Assembly: GCA_031296935.1 (NCBI GenBank)
Contig: JAVDPD010000016.1
Span: 1 to 64,000 of the forward strand
DNA from: Cerasicoccus maritimus
GTDB taxonomy: Bacteria; Verrucomicrobiota; Verrucomicrobiia; Opitutales; Cerasicoccaceae
Direction: 5' to 3'
DNA: 64,000 nt
Made by a program: the position numbers and the translations under genes. Of this stretch, positions 9,278 to 16,800 are shown in pieces; within the stretch, counting starts at the first letter, position 1; each line of letters opens with the position of its first letter. The notes beneath the pieces are model-generated. The model was not told the origin of the DNA, did not search any database, and saw only the letters and a program-made list of their open reading frames with translations.

Positions 9278-10141
9278 CTAGCTGTCAGCGTTGAACTGAT
9301 CGAGCAGCGGTTTGTCCATTTCAGGCGTCCAGGCATTGAGCGATTCCGGATCGAATAATTTATCATCCACCGGCACATTCAGGCGGGACTTGAGTAGCGT
9401 CATGACGGAGACCGTGCCGTTGGCGTAGTTATTCATGCGCAGGCGGGCTGGGCGGTCGGCGTCGACGTCAATTTCCACCTCGGAATATTTATCGGCCTCT
9501 AGCACTTTGACGGGCTGGTCGTTGTTTTCTTCGTAGAATTCGACCTTCAGCACGTTGAAATTCGCTTTGTCAATGTAGAGCAGGCGGTTGGCGTAGCCTG
9601 TGGCAGTCTGGATATCGATGTCGGCCGGCGCGGCCATGACCACGTAAACCGGCATGCCGTTGACAGCGTCGTCTTGCAGTCGGTGGTAGCTGTGCTCTTG
9701 GGTGTTTTCTTTGCGGAGGTCTTCGAAAGTAAAATCCGACCCCATAAAGTAGCCGCTGCGATTGTCGCCGGCGATTTTGCGGGCTTGGCCGAGAGCCGGC
9801 ATGTAAAACCACTGTTCGGGGTTTTCGGAGTTGGCCTCGTTGGTCAGCAGGGTGATACCCTTGACGTCGGAGGGGGAGAGAAAGCGGATCAAATAGCGTG
9901 CTTCGCCGTCCGGCGTCTTGCTGAAAACACTGATCATTTCGCGGACTTGCGTGTTGCCCTCGTCGTCGATGATGGCCAGTTTGATCAGCTCCAGTTCGGA
10001 GTCTGCCTTGTGGCGATTGACCACTTCGTCCATGATTTGAGGACCAGACTTGTAGGTTACTTTCTTAAACCCAGTCTGGCTGACCGTAATAAAAATACAG
10101 GCCAGAATGCAGGAAATCAGAAAAGGGCAGCGACGCATCAT
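9278..10141 (-). CDS. Outer-membrane lipoprotein-sorting-like protein (LolA-like fold)
   Basis: 287 residues with an N-terminal hydrophobic signal (CPFLISCILACIFITVS). The body matches the LolA-like family that accompanies RND lipid exporters: SVFSKTPDGEARYLIRFLSPSDVKG-type segment, EQWFYMPALGQARKI, SGYFMGSDFTFEDL, and a late strand pattern ending with LKSRLNVPVDDKLFDPESL. It is a probable periplasmic carrier that takes the hydrophobic substrate from the exporter encoded immediately downstream. The pair forms an operon with LolA-like first. Confidence 0.88.
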   Translation of the reverse strand: MMRRCPFLISCILACIFITVSQTGFKKVTYKSGPQIMDEVVNRHKADSELELIKLAIIDDEGNTQVREMISVFSKTPDGEARYLIRFLSPSDVKGITLLTNEANSENPEQWFYMPALGQARKIAGDNRSGYFMGSDFTFEDLRKENTQEHSYHRLQDDAVNGMPVYVVMAAPADIDIQTATGYANRLLYIDKANFNVLKVEFYEENNDQPVKVLEADKYSEVEIDVDADRPARLRMNNYANGTVSVMTLLKSRLNVPVDDKLFDPESLNAWTPEMDKPLLDQFNADS

Positions 10142-10300
10142 GCCAGACCTTATGACTTAATTTCGCGATGAGCGCAAAAAAATTATTAGGGTATTTACGG
10201 TTTATTAGCGAAATCTGTAATGACGTGCGAACATTGACTTTTGCCAATATTTCAACTGCCAAGGGTTGCAATTGCCATCTCGGGGCCTCATGGTGCAGTT

Positions 10301-10558
10301 ATGCGTAAGTTCACGACCGCTGTTTTCTTGCTCGCCCTGACCCCGGGCATAGCTCTGGCGCACGCCAGCAATGACCTTTCCCACGGGCACGCCCACTACT
10401 TGTTTAGCTGGCATCACTTCCTGGGACTCGCGGCATTTGCGGCCATTGGCGCAGGTGCTATCTGGTATTTTACCCGCCCGGAGCACGATCACCACAACGA
10501 CGATGATGACGACGATCGCGCTCGTGTCCGCGTGGATGACGATCTGCCGCGCCGCTAA
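10301..10558 (+). CDS. Small His/Asp-rich secreted or membrane protein
   Basis: 85 residues from ATG 10301. Signal peptide MRKFTTAVFLLALTPGIALA, then a His-rich segment (SHGHAHYLFSWHHF), one membrane helix (LGLAAFAAIGAGAIWYF), and an acidic tail with HDHH and six consecutive Asp. Metal binding is an inference from composition. Gene-end to gene-end with larE, 12 bases apart. An earlier in-frame start at 10241 is rejected because it would bury the signal peptide. No family recognised. Confidence 0.6.
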   Translation: MRKFTTAVFLLALTPGIALAHASNDLSHGHAHYLFSWHHFLGLAAFAAIGAGAIWYFTRPEHDHHNDDDDDDRARVRVDDDLPRR

Positions 10559-10570
10559 AATAGCCGCCCT

Positions 10571-11386
10571 CTAAGACCGCGCTTTCGCTTGGCCGATGGC
10601 GCGGTTTAGTTTGCCCGAAACCAAGCCCTCGGCGTCGATTTCCACGCGGGCAAAGCCAATCGCCGCTAGTTTCGCGGTCAATTCGCCGGACAATGCTTCC
10701 AGCCCGGCAACTTCCCCGCTGGGCGCCTCGACCCGCGCCAGCTCGCCGTAGTGCCGCACGCGGCTGACCGGAAAACCCAGCTCCGCCACGGCGGCTTCCG
10801 CGGCCTCGATCTGCTTGAGCTTTTCAAAGGTAATGCGCTCGCCGTAGGGCACGCGACTCGCCAGGCAAGGGCTCGCGGGCTTGTCCCAGCACTGTAAATT
10901 AAATTCCGCCGCTAGCGCGCGGACGCCGTCTTTGCCGATCTGGCAATCCAGCAGCGGCGAGCGGACCTCGAATTCCGCCGCGGCCTTCATCCCGGGGCGG
11001 TAATCGCCGGCGTCGTCGAGATTGGCCCCGTTGAGAATCCACCAGCCCGGATAGCGCGCGCGAATGCCCGCCAGCTCATCGTAGAGCGTGTGCTTGCAGA
11101 AATAGCAGCGGTTGTCGGGGTTGTTAAAATAGTTCGGGTTCTCGAGCTCCCCAGTCATGACGACCTCCAGCGGAATGTCGTGCTCGCGAGCAAAGTCCCG
11201 CGCCAGCTCGAGGTCGGACAACTTCAGGGCAGGCGAGGCCGACGTCACCGCCAGGCAGCGCGCCTTCCCCAGGAAATGCTGCGCCAAAAACGCAACCAGC
11301 GAGCTGTCCACGCCTCCCGAAAACGCGACCAGTGCGCCCGGACAGTCATCGAACCAATTTTTAAGCTGCTCTAAAGGTTGCATCAA
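10571..11386 (-). CDS. larE: ATP-dependent sacrificial sulfur transferase LarE
   Basis: 271 residues. LarE adenylates the carboxylates of pyridinium dicarboxylate mononucleotide and gives its own cysteine sulfur to build the nickel-pincer cofactor of lactate racemase-type enzymes. The PP-loop is AFSGGVDSSLVAF. The NRCYFCKHTLYDEL and KPASPCLASRVPYG motifs are present, and the last contains the sacrificial cysteine. Full length. Divergent from larC, which carries out the nickel-insertion step, with about 70 bases between the starts. Confidence 0.96.
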   Translation of the reverse strand: MMQPLEQLKNWFDDCPGALVAFSGGVDSSLVAFLAQHFLGKARCLAVTSASPALKLSDLELARDFAREHDIPLEVVMTGELENPNYFNNPDNRCYFCKHTLYDELAGIRARYPGWWILNGANLDDAGDYRPGMKAAAEFEVRSPLLDCQIGKDGVRALAAEFNLQCWDKPASPCLASRVPYGERITFEKLKQIEAAEAAVAELGFPVSRVRHYGELARVEAPSGEVAGLEALSGELTAKLAAIGFARVEIDAEGLVSGKLNRAIGQAKARS

Positions 11387-11455
11387 CCGACCATGTTAGG
11401 TTTGCTGAGGGCCATGTCAACCAGCGCGGCTGGTTTGGCAAAAACACACTCTCCT

Positions 11456-12823
11456 ATGCGAACCCTTTTCTACCAATGCCCCGCTGGTATCAGCGGCGAC
11501 ATGAATCTCGGCGCAATGGTCGCCCTCGGCGTGGACCCGACAGTGCTCGAAACCGAGCTACGAAAACTCGGCCTCGACGGCTGGCAGCTCAAGTTCACGC
11601 CCGACGAGCGCGGCGGCGTCACCGGCATTCGCTGCGATGTGATCCTGGAAGACGACCGCAGCCAAGCGCACGATCATTCACACGAGCACGTCCATGCCCA
11701 CGCGCATAGCCACAGCCATGCGCACGATGACGGCCACCACCATCACCACGAGCATGAGCATACTCACTCGCACAGTCATGATCACGATCACGGGCATCAC
11801 CACCACCGGACGTTCCGCGAGATCCGCGAAATGATCAACGCCTCAACTTTGTCGGACAAAGTAAAGGCGGACGCCATCGCCGTGTTTGAAGCGCTGGCGA
11901 TTGCCGAAGGCGGGGTCCACGGCAAGCCGCCCGAGGAAGTGCACTTTCACGAAGTCGGCGCGGTCGACTCGATTGTCGACATGGTTGGCGCCGCGATTTG
12001 CTGGGACTTGCTTGGCGTAGATCAACTCGCCTGCGGTATGCTGGAGCTCGGCGGTGGCACGGTGATGTGCGCACATGGCCGCATGCCCGTTCCCGCGCCC
12101 GCGACCGCGCGCCTTGTCACGGGGCTGCCTGTCACGCTCGGCGGCACGAACAAGGAAGCGACCACGCCCACCGGCGCCGCGCTGCTCGTGGGCAAAGGCG
12201 CGAAGTTCGGCGAAGCCATCGCAGGCACGCAAACCGCAGTCGGCGTCGGCGTCGGCCAGCGCAATGATCCCAATCTCGCCAACGTTGTTTACGCCGCAAT
12301 CATCGACACCGAAACGCCAGCCGCCAAAGCAGAAGACGAAGCCGCTGCCGATCCGCAGGACGTCGTCTTCGAGCTCGCCGTTAACCTCGACGACATGACC
12401 GGCGAAGCCATCGCCTTCCTTTGCGAGCAACTGCTCGAAGCAGGCGCGGTCGATGTCTGGCAAACGCAAGCCACGTTTAAGAAAGGCCGCGTCGGCGTGA
12501 TTGTCTATGCGCTTGCGTCAGCGGAAGTCGTGGCCGAAGTTGAGGACGCATTCTTTGCCCACAGTTCGACGCTCGGCGTGCGTCGCCGGGAGTGGCAGCG
12601 CACCATCCTGGAGCGCCAGCTGTTCGAAGTCGAAACGCAGTGGGGGCCGGTCCGCGTGAAGCAGGCCATGCGCGGTGGCGAGGTCGTCCGCCTCAAGCCC
12701 GAATACGACGACTGTGCCCGCATCGCGCGCGAGCAGGGGCTGTCCATTTCCGAGTTCTCGCAAATGTTGGCGGGCGAGATTTTTGACTTTAACGACGACG
12801 AAGAGGAGGACGACGATGCCTGA
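11456..12823 (+). CDS. larC: Nickel insertion protein LarC (single uninterrupted reading frame)
   Basis: LarC is a CTP-dependent cyclometallase that inserts nickel into the pincer nucleotide. Starts MRTLFYQCPAGISGDMNLGA, the family's usual N-terminus, so ATG 11456 is preferred over longer in-frame options. Residues about 68-118 form a linker with some 26 histidines, a likely nickel store. Then come the EVHFHEVGAVDSIVD and GRMPVPAPATARL regions of LarC1 and the VNLDDMTGEAIAF and LGVRRREWQR regions of LarC2. In lactobacilli these halves are joined by programmed frameshifting; here they are one frame. Contains palindrome copy 2. Overlaps larB by 8 bases. Confidence 0.95.
   Translation: MRTLFYQCPAGISGDMNLGAMVALGVDPTVLETELRKLGLDGWQLKFTPDERGGVTGIRCDVILEDDRSQAHDHSHEHVHAHAHSHSHAHDDGHHHHHEHEHTHSHSHDHDHGHHHHRTFREIREMINASTLSDKVKADAIAVFEALAIAEGGVHGKPPEEVHFHEVGAVDSIVDMVGAAICWDLLGVDQLACGMLELGGGTVMCAHGRMPVPAPATARLVTGLPVTLGGTNKEATTPTGAALLVGKGAKFGEAIAGTQTAVGVGVGQRNDPNLANVVYAAIIDTETPAAKAEDEAAADPQDVVFELAVNLDDMTGEAIAFLCEQLLEAGAVDVWQTQATFKKGRVGVIVYALASAEVVAEVEDAFFAHSSTLGVRRREWQRTILERQLFEVETQWGPVRVKQAMRGGEVVRLKPEYDDCARIAREQGLSISEFSQMLAGEIFDFNDDEEEDDDA
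11846..11862. repeat. 17-bp palindrome copy 2 (ACTTTGT-CGG-ACAAAGT)
   Basis: Perfect arms, inside larC just after its His-rich linker. Confidence 0.7.
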
Positions 12824-13550
12824 TATTCACGACATTCTGGCCCGCGTAAAAAGCGGCGAACTCTCCACCGACCAAGCCGCGATCGAGCTGCAGGGCTTCG
12901 AAGACCTCGGCCACAGCCGCGTGGATCACAACCGCGCGGAGCGCAACGGCGCGGCGGAGGTCATCTTCGGCCAAGGCAAGACGCCGCAGCAAATCGTCGA
13001 GATCATGGAAAGCCTCATCGAGCGCGGCGCCAACGTCCTCGCGACCCGCATCGACCTCGACACCGCGCACTTCATCTGCGGCAACGTCCACGGCGCGCAC
13101 TACGATAAGTTTGCAGGCTTGATCACCGTCACCCAGCGTGAGATCGAGCCCGCGACGACGAAGGTCGCGGTCGTCTGCGCAGGCACGAGCGACTTGCCCG
13201 TCGCCGAGGAAGCCCGCCTGACTTGCGAATTTTACGGCAGCCCCACGCTCAAGGTTTATGACTCCGGCGTGGCGGGCCTTCATCGCCTCTTGGCGCAGCT
13301 CGATGAGATCCGCGCTTGCCGCGTGGTAATCGTCGTGGCGGGTATGGAAGGCGCGCTCCCCAGCGTGGTCGGCGGCCAGGTCAGCGCCCCCGTCATCGCC
13401 TGCCCGACCAGCGTCGGCTACGGCGCGAGCTTCGGCGGTGTCGCCGCGCTCCTTGGCATGCTCAACAGCTGCGCCAGCGGCATGAGCGTGGTCAACATCG
13501 ACAACGGCTTCGGCGCCGGCTACCTGGCGAACCGGATTAACCGGCTGTAA
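12816..13550 (+). CDS. larB: Pyridinium-3,5-biscarboxylic acid mononucleotide synthase LarB
   Basis: 244 residues. LarB carboxylates nicotinic acid adenine dinucleotide and hydrolyses it, the first step of nickel-pincer cofactor synthesis. An N-terminal helical region (FEDLGHSRVDHNRAERNGAAEVIFGQGK) precedes a PurE-like Rossmann domain with VVCAGTSDLPVAEEA, VVIVVAGMEGALPSVVGG and CPTSVGYGASFGG. ATG 12816 follows a strong GAGGAGGA site (12803-12810) inside the end of larC, implying translational coupling. A larA racemase is not in the window. Confidence 0.96.
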   Translation: MPDIHDILARVKSGELSTDQAAIELQGFEDLGHSRVDHNRAERNGAAEVIFGQGKTPQQIVEIMESLIERGANVLATRIDLDTAHFICGNVHGAHYDKFAGLITVTQREIEPATTKVAVVCAGTSDLPVAEEARLTCEFYGSPTLKVYDSGVAGLHRLLAQLDEIRACRVVIVVAGMEGALPSVVGGQVSAPVIACPTSVGYGASFGGVAALLGMLNSCASGMSVVNIDNGFGAGYLANRINRL

Positions 13551-13561
13551 TCGATAAATAT

Positions 13562-14566
13562 CTAGCGCACATACAGCATCGATTTCTTTATCTCGTCGCC
13601 TTCTTTGATGATCTTGTGCCAGCCGCTTTCGTCATTCATGGGAACCCAGCGACGCTCTTCATTGCGGTAGTGCCAGTCCTTGTCGTTTTGATAGAAGATC
13701 TGGATCGAGTTACCTTCTAGAATGTTGAGGATCTCGTTGTTGTGGTAGTTGTTTTCGTCGTAGTCAGTTAACGCGATTTGCCCCATCTCCGAGTAGCACT
13801 CGTTGAGGTCGAGCAGCAGGTCGTTTACATCGGGGTCCAGTGAATCCACATTTAGCCCGATGCGCTGGGCTTCGCGCATGGTGATCGGATACGAGTGCGA
13901 GGGGTATTCCGAGTTCAGGACTTCGCTAATGCGCTTGGCCTCTTCCTCCGACTCGATGTGAAAGGACAGGATTTCTTTGCACAAGCGAATCGATAGCGAG
14001 CTGGCGCGGTCGACTGCGCCAATGACCAATGGATGGATGTGGTCGTAGAGAAATTTATAGGGATTTTCGGCCTGCTCGTTTTCCTGCTCGTTCCACAGGT
14101 TGAGCAGACGGCTGACTTCATCCAGGCTGACGCTCACCTTGTTGTTATACTTGTCCATCGGAGACAGGCTGTGGGTGATCGAAGTATCAACCGCCGTTAG
14201 GTAAGACAGCGGCCCCATCAGGATCTTATCCGAGCCCAAGGCCATCATGGTGGCGGCCGAGGCGCATTCCAACGGGATTAGCACGATGATTTTTTTCGCA
14301 TAGTTCCGCAGCAAGTTGACAATGCGCAAGGCAACGGTGCCATTGCCTCCATCTGACTTGATGAAGAGATAGAGCGTGTCAGTTTTGCCAATGTGATTGA
14401 GGACTTCGTAAAAGCCGATCACGTCGTTTCCGCAAACGGACCCGTTGGTGGAATTCCAATAGGTGAGGAACACTCCGTTCAGGCGCTCCTCAAGCTTGGG
14501 GATGAGCTCTTGGGTCTTTTCGAAAAGGACTGGGGGCTGCTTAACTTCAACGTCAGATTTATTCAT
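13562..14566 (-). CDS. Serine dehydrogenase proteinase-like (SppA/ClpP-fold) protein
   Basis: 334 residues. The first 200 match the ClpP/crotonase-fold SDH proteinase family (PF01972 type): LYLFIKSDGGNGTVALRIVNLL supplies the glycine-rich oxyanion region, and LECASAATMMALGSDKILMG holds the probable nucleophilic serine. The HIHPLVIGAVDRASSLS helix region follows. No signal peptide, so probably cytosolic or membrane-associated. The last 90 residues are acidic and Asn/Tyr-rich and are not recognised. No genes are co-oriented with it, so its role is unknown. Confidence 0.8.
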   Translation of the reverse strand: MNKSDVEVKQPPVLFEKTQELIPKLEERLNGVFLTYWNSTNGSVCGNDVIGFYEVLNHIGKTDTLYLFIKSDGGNGTVALRIVNLLRNYAKKIIVLIPLECASAATMMALGSDKILMGPLSYLTAVDTSITHSLSPMDKYNNKVSVSLDEVSRLLNLWNEQENEQAENPYKFLYDHIHPLVIGAVDRASSLSIRLCKEILSFHIESEEEAKRISEVLNSEYPSHSYPITMREAQRIGLNVDSLDPDVNDLLLDLNECYSEMGQIALTDYDENNYHNNEILNILEGNSIQIFYQNDKDWHYRNEERRWVPMNDESGWHKIIKEGDEIKKSMLYVR

Positions 14567-14920
14567 GTTTGGCTATAAGGTGTGTTGTAATAATTGCCGT
14601 GATTGAGGATATTAGTCACTAACAAAATTGACCTGTTGCATCGCTACTCCGCTGTTGCGGCTTGTCTGGAGACTGCGCCCTACCTTGGTCAGTTCAAGTG
14701 CCGTATAGGATATTGCCGGTTAGCGGGCACTTCATTTGCTTGGCCCAACTAAATACGCGATAGCCTTCAACCGTCGATGCCGCTTGTGTTAATGGACAGT
14801 CGCTCGCCTAGCCGCTTGGTTAAAAGTCACGTCTCATTGGCTTCGTGTCCTTCGCGGTTAAGTAAACGCGTCTTTTGGAGGATTATTGGCCATATATTTA
14901 AATGTTAAAATGTTCACTTT

Positions 14921-14952
14921 TTGACTTGCGCAAAAAGGGCGTTTTGCATATT
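14921..14952 (+). promoter_or_regulatory. Possible promoter of a short transcript
   Basis: TTGACT at 14921-14926 and an AT-rich CATATT at 14947-14952 with a longer than ideal spacer of 20. It precedes an eight-codon frame and a strong hairpin. Weak evidence. Confidence 0.25.
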
Positions 14953-15026
14953 CTTACGTTCATCGATTTATTGATCATCTAAACGCCATTTCTCCACCAT
15001 GAATTATCTCCACCCAATTTAGCTTT

Positions 15027-15059
15027 GCGGGGCGGCGCTTGCGCGCTGTCCCGCCCCGC
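15027..15059. repeat. GC-rich hairpin after an eight-codon frame
   Basis: Perfect 9-base stem GCGGGGCGG / CCGCCCCGC, 15-base loop. It lies five bases after the stop of a possible leader peptide MNYLHPI (14999-15022). No following T-run. Confidence 0.45.
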
Positions 15060-15231
15060 ATCATTTGAAGATGCGCTTTGCGTTGTCGCCACGGCGCGGC
15101 TTATTCGCGGATAAAATCCATTCCGCGACGCCGCGCGGCCTAAGCAGTTCCTGAGTCACTTTGCGCTCGGGAGTCGGCAGCGCGCAGCCATCGATGTCAC
15201 TGATGATGCCAGCGTCCCGCTGGACCGAGTG

Positions 15232-15250
15232 ATTTGCACATTGTGCAAAT
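15232..15250. repeat. 19-base palindrome ATTTGCACA-T-TGTGCAAAT
   Basis: Perfect 9-base arms. A sister copy with the same layout lies at 22657-22675 after lutC. Confidence 0.6.
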
Positions 15251-15416
15251 GGTTTGTGCGATGGCCCGTTGAAGCGGGGGTGCGCAAGTCGGCCCAAGCT
15301 CCAGCTTTGCCCTGCGAAAAACCTGCCCGTTTTTTGCCGGGATGCCCCATGTGTTCTTTCTCAGATTTGGCGGCGGTTTTACCCCCCCCCTGGCCCCCCG
15401 AGCGGGCATGGATTAG

Positions 15417-15529
15417 CGATATGGAGTGCGCCAGCCCTCTGGCGCTTTCGCATGAAACGAAGCCGATTCGAACCTTCTCTGTTTCCGCACAATGCTAAAA
15501 GCGCCAGAGGGCTGGCGCACTCCATATCG
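15417..15529. repeat. 32-bp perfect inverted repeat, REP/MITE-like
   Basis: Arms 15417-15448 and 15498-15529 are perfect complements, separated by 49 bases. Each arm itself contains a smaller palindrome (GCGCCAG / CTGGCGC). It ends 17 bases before the miaA stop. It could act as a terminator but looks like a repetitive extragenic palindrome pair. Confidence 0.75.
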
Positions 15530-15545
15530 TAAGCTTAGCCTTCCC

Positions 15546-16478
15546 TTAAGCGAACAAACCTAGCTGCGACAACTCCGCGTCGCCTTCGATAATGAGGTCC
15601 GGCGCGAACTGGGTGCGGAACCACTTGCGTTGCTTCGCGATGAGGCGGCGGGTCGAGAGATTGATGTCCTCGGCGAGGGCGTCGATATTGCCCGTGCCAG
15701 CGTTGAGCCAGGCGAGCGTTTCGCGGTAGCCAATCGAGTTTGCGGCGGGTGGATTTTCTTCCAAGCCTTCGGCGCGCAGGCGCTTTACTTCGTCCACGAG
15801 GCTGGCGGCGAGCATGGCGCGGGTGCGCTGTTCGACGCGCGGGTGGAGCTCGGCGTTGTCGCGGAGCAGGAGCACGCTGCGTTTGGCGTAATTGTCGAAC
15901 GGGCCGGGCAAATTGGCGAAGTCAGCTTCGAGCGCGGCGAGGGTTTTGTTGGAGATGAGGCAACGCTCCAGGGCGCGGGCCACGCGACGCGGATTGTCGC
16001 GGTCGAGCGCTCCGGTGCCTTCGTAGTTCAGCGCGTCGAGTTTGGCGAGCAAGGCCGTTACCCCCCCCTTGGCTTCGAGTTGTTGAACTTCGGCGCGGAT
16101 CACGGGGTCTGGCTCGATGCCATCGACGACGGGCGCGAAGTAGCTGCGCAGGTAAAAGCCACTGCCCCCCACGACGAGCACCTTCTTGCCGCGGGCGAAG
16201 ATGTCGGCCACGACGGCCTGCGCGGCGTCCACGTATTCCTTGATGGAGTAGGCGGCGCGCGCGGGCTGGATGTCGATCAGGTGATGCGGGATGCGGGCCA
16301 TTTCGGCAGCCGAGGGTTTCGCGGTGCCGATGTCCATGCCGCGATAAAAGAGCAGGGCGTCGGCGTTGACGATTTCCGCGCCGTTGGCTTCCGCCCAATC
16401 GAGTGCGAGGGCGGTTTTTCCGACTGCAGTCGGGCCAGCGATAATGTTAATTGTGCGTGACACAGGGCTTATGTGCAT
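15546..16478 (-). CDS. miaA: tRNA dimethylallyltransferase
   Basis: 310 residues, normal length. Transfers a dimethylallyl group to N6 of A37 in tRNAs reading UNN codons. The P-loop is AGPTAVGKTALALDW. The substrate region NADALLFYRGMDIGTAKP replaces the more usual NADSMQVYRG but keeps YRGxDIGTAKP. VVGGSGFYLRSYF and the late RQRKWFRTQF-type segment (KQRKWFRTQF) are present. ATG 16478 is used. Flanked on both sides by palindromic repeats. Confidence 0.96.
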   Translation of the reverse strand: MHISPVSRTINIIAGPTAVGKTALALDWAEANGAEIVNADALLFYRGMDIGTAKPSAAEMARIPHHLIDIQPARAAYSIKEYVDAAQAVVADIFARGKKVLVVGGSGFYLRSYFAPVVDGIEPDPVIRAEVQQLEAKGGVTALLAKLDALNYEGTGALDRDNPRRVARALERCLISNKTLAALEADFANLPGPFDNYAKRSVLLLRDNAELHPRVEQRTRAMLAASLVDEVKRLRAEGLEENPPAANSIGYRETLAWLNAGTGNIDALAEDINLSTRRLIAKQRKWFRTQFAPDLIIEGDAELSQLGLFA

Positions 16479-16576
16479 GACAAACTGTGGAGCATCCCAT
16501 AGGGAGGGGCTTCAATTTAAGCCAGTTCATGGCGGTAAGGATTTTTTTCAATAGCAAGGCGGAGTGAGCGTCAATA

Positions 16577-16691
16577 GGCTGGAAGCCTTTGATGCTTATG
16601 ACAACGCCGCTAATGGGAAAAAGCCTTCCGTCTTTGATGCAGTGAAAATCAAAGTTCGCTTCGTTGGTTTTTCGCTTACGGGCTTCCAGCC
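16577..16691. repeat. Inverted GGCTGGAAGCC / GGCTTCCAGCC pair in a 322-base intergenic region
   Basis: Eleven-base arms at 16577-16587 and 16681-16691 lie about 90 bases apart. The right arm sits in GGGCTTCCAGCCC. The rest of 16479-16800 has no gene. Probably an extragenic repeat between miaA and the glycosyltransferase. Confidence 0.5.
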
Positions 16692-16800
16692 CGCTACGCA
16701 TAAAACCCCCTTGCGCTGCATTGATTTACCCTCGCACCATCAACTGGATTAAATTTAAGTCCCTCCCAATCAACGCCTTTTCTTTTAATTAAGGATCGTT

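Larger units (their letters stand above)
14567..15545. other. Gene-poor region of about 980 bases with several DNA-structure signals
   Basis: No convincing protein gene. It holds an AT-rich patch (about 14880-14990) with a promoter-like TTGACT at 14921, an eight-codon mini-frame (14999-15022), a GC-rich hairpin (15027-15059), a 19-base palindrome (15232-15250), a C-tract near 15381 and a 32-bp inverted repeat (15417-15529) beside the end of miaA. A minus-strand open frame (15297-15061) has no recognisable domain. Confidence 0.5.

Noticed and set aside
15061..15297. Minus-strand open frame of 78 codons in the intergenic region before miaA
   Set aside because: No recognisable domain, no ribosome-binding site, and it runs through the 19-base palindrome at 15232; coding origin not supported.
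15441..15530. GGTTCGAATC on the minus strand, suggestive of a tRNA T-loop
   Set aside because: The flanking bases do not form a T-stem, and no anticodon or D arm is present; the signal is inside the inverted-repeat element.
15630..16460. 276-codon plus-strand frame opposite miaA
   Set aside because: Exact antisense shadow of a well-conserved gene.
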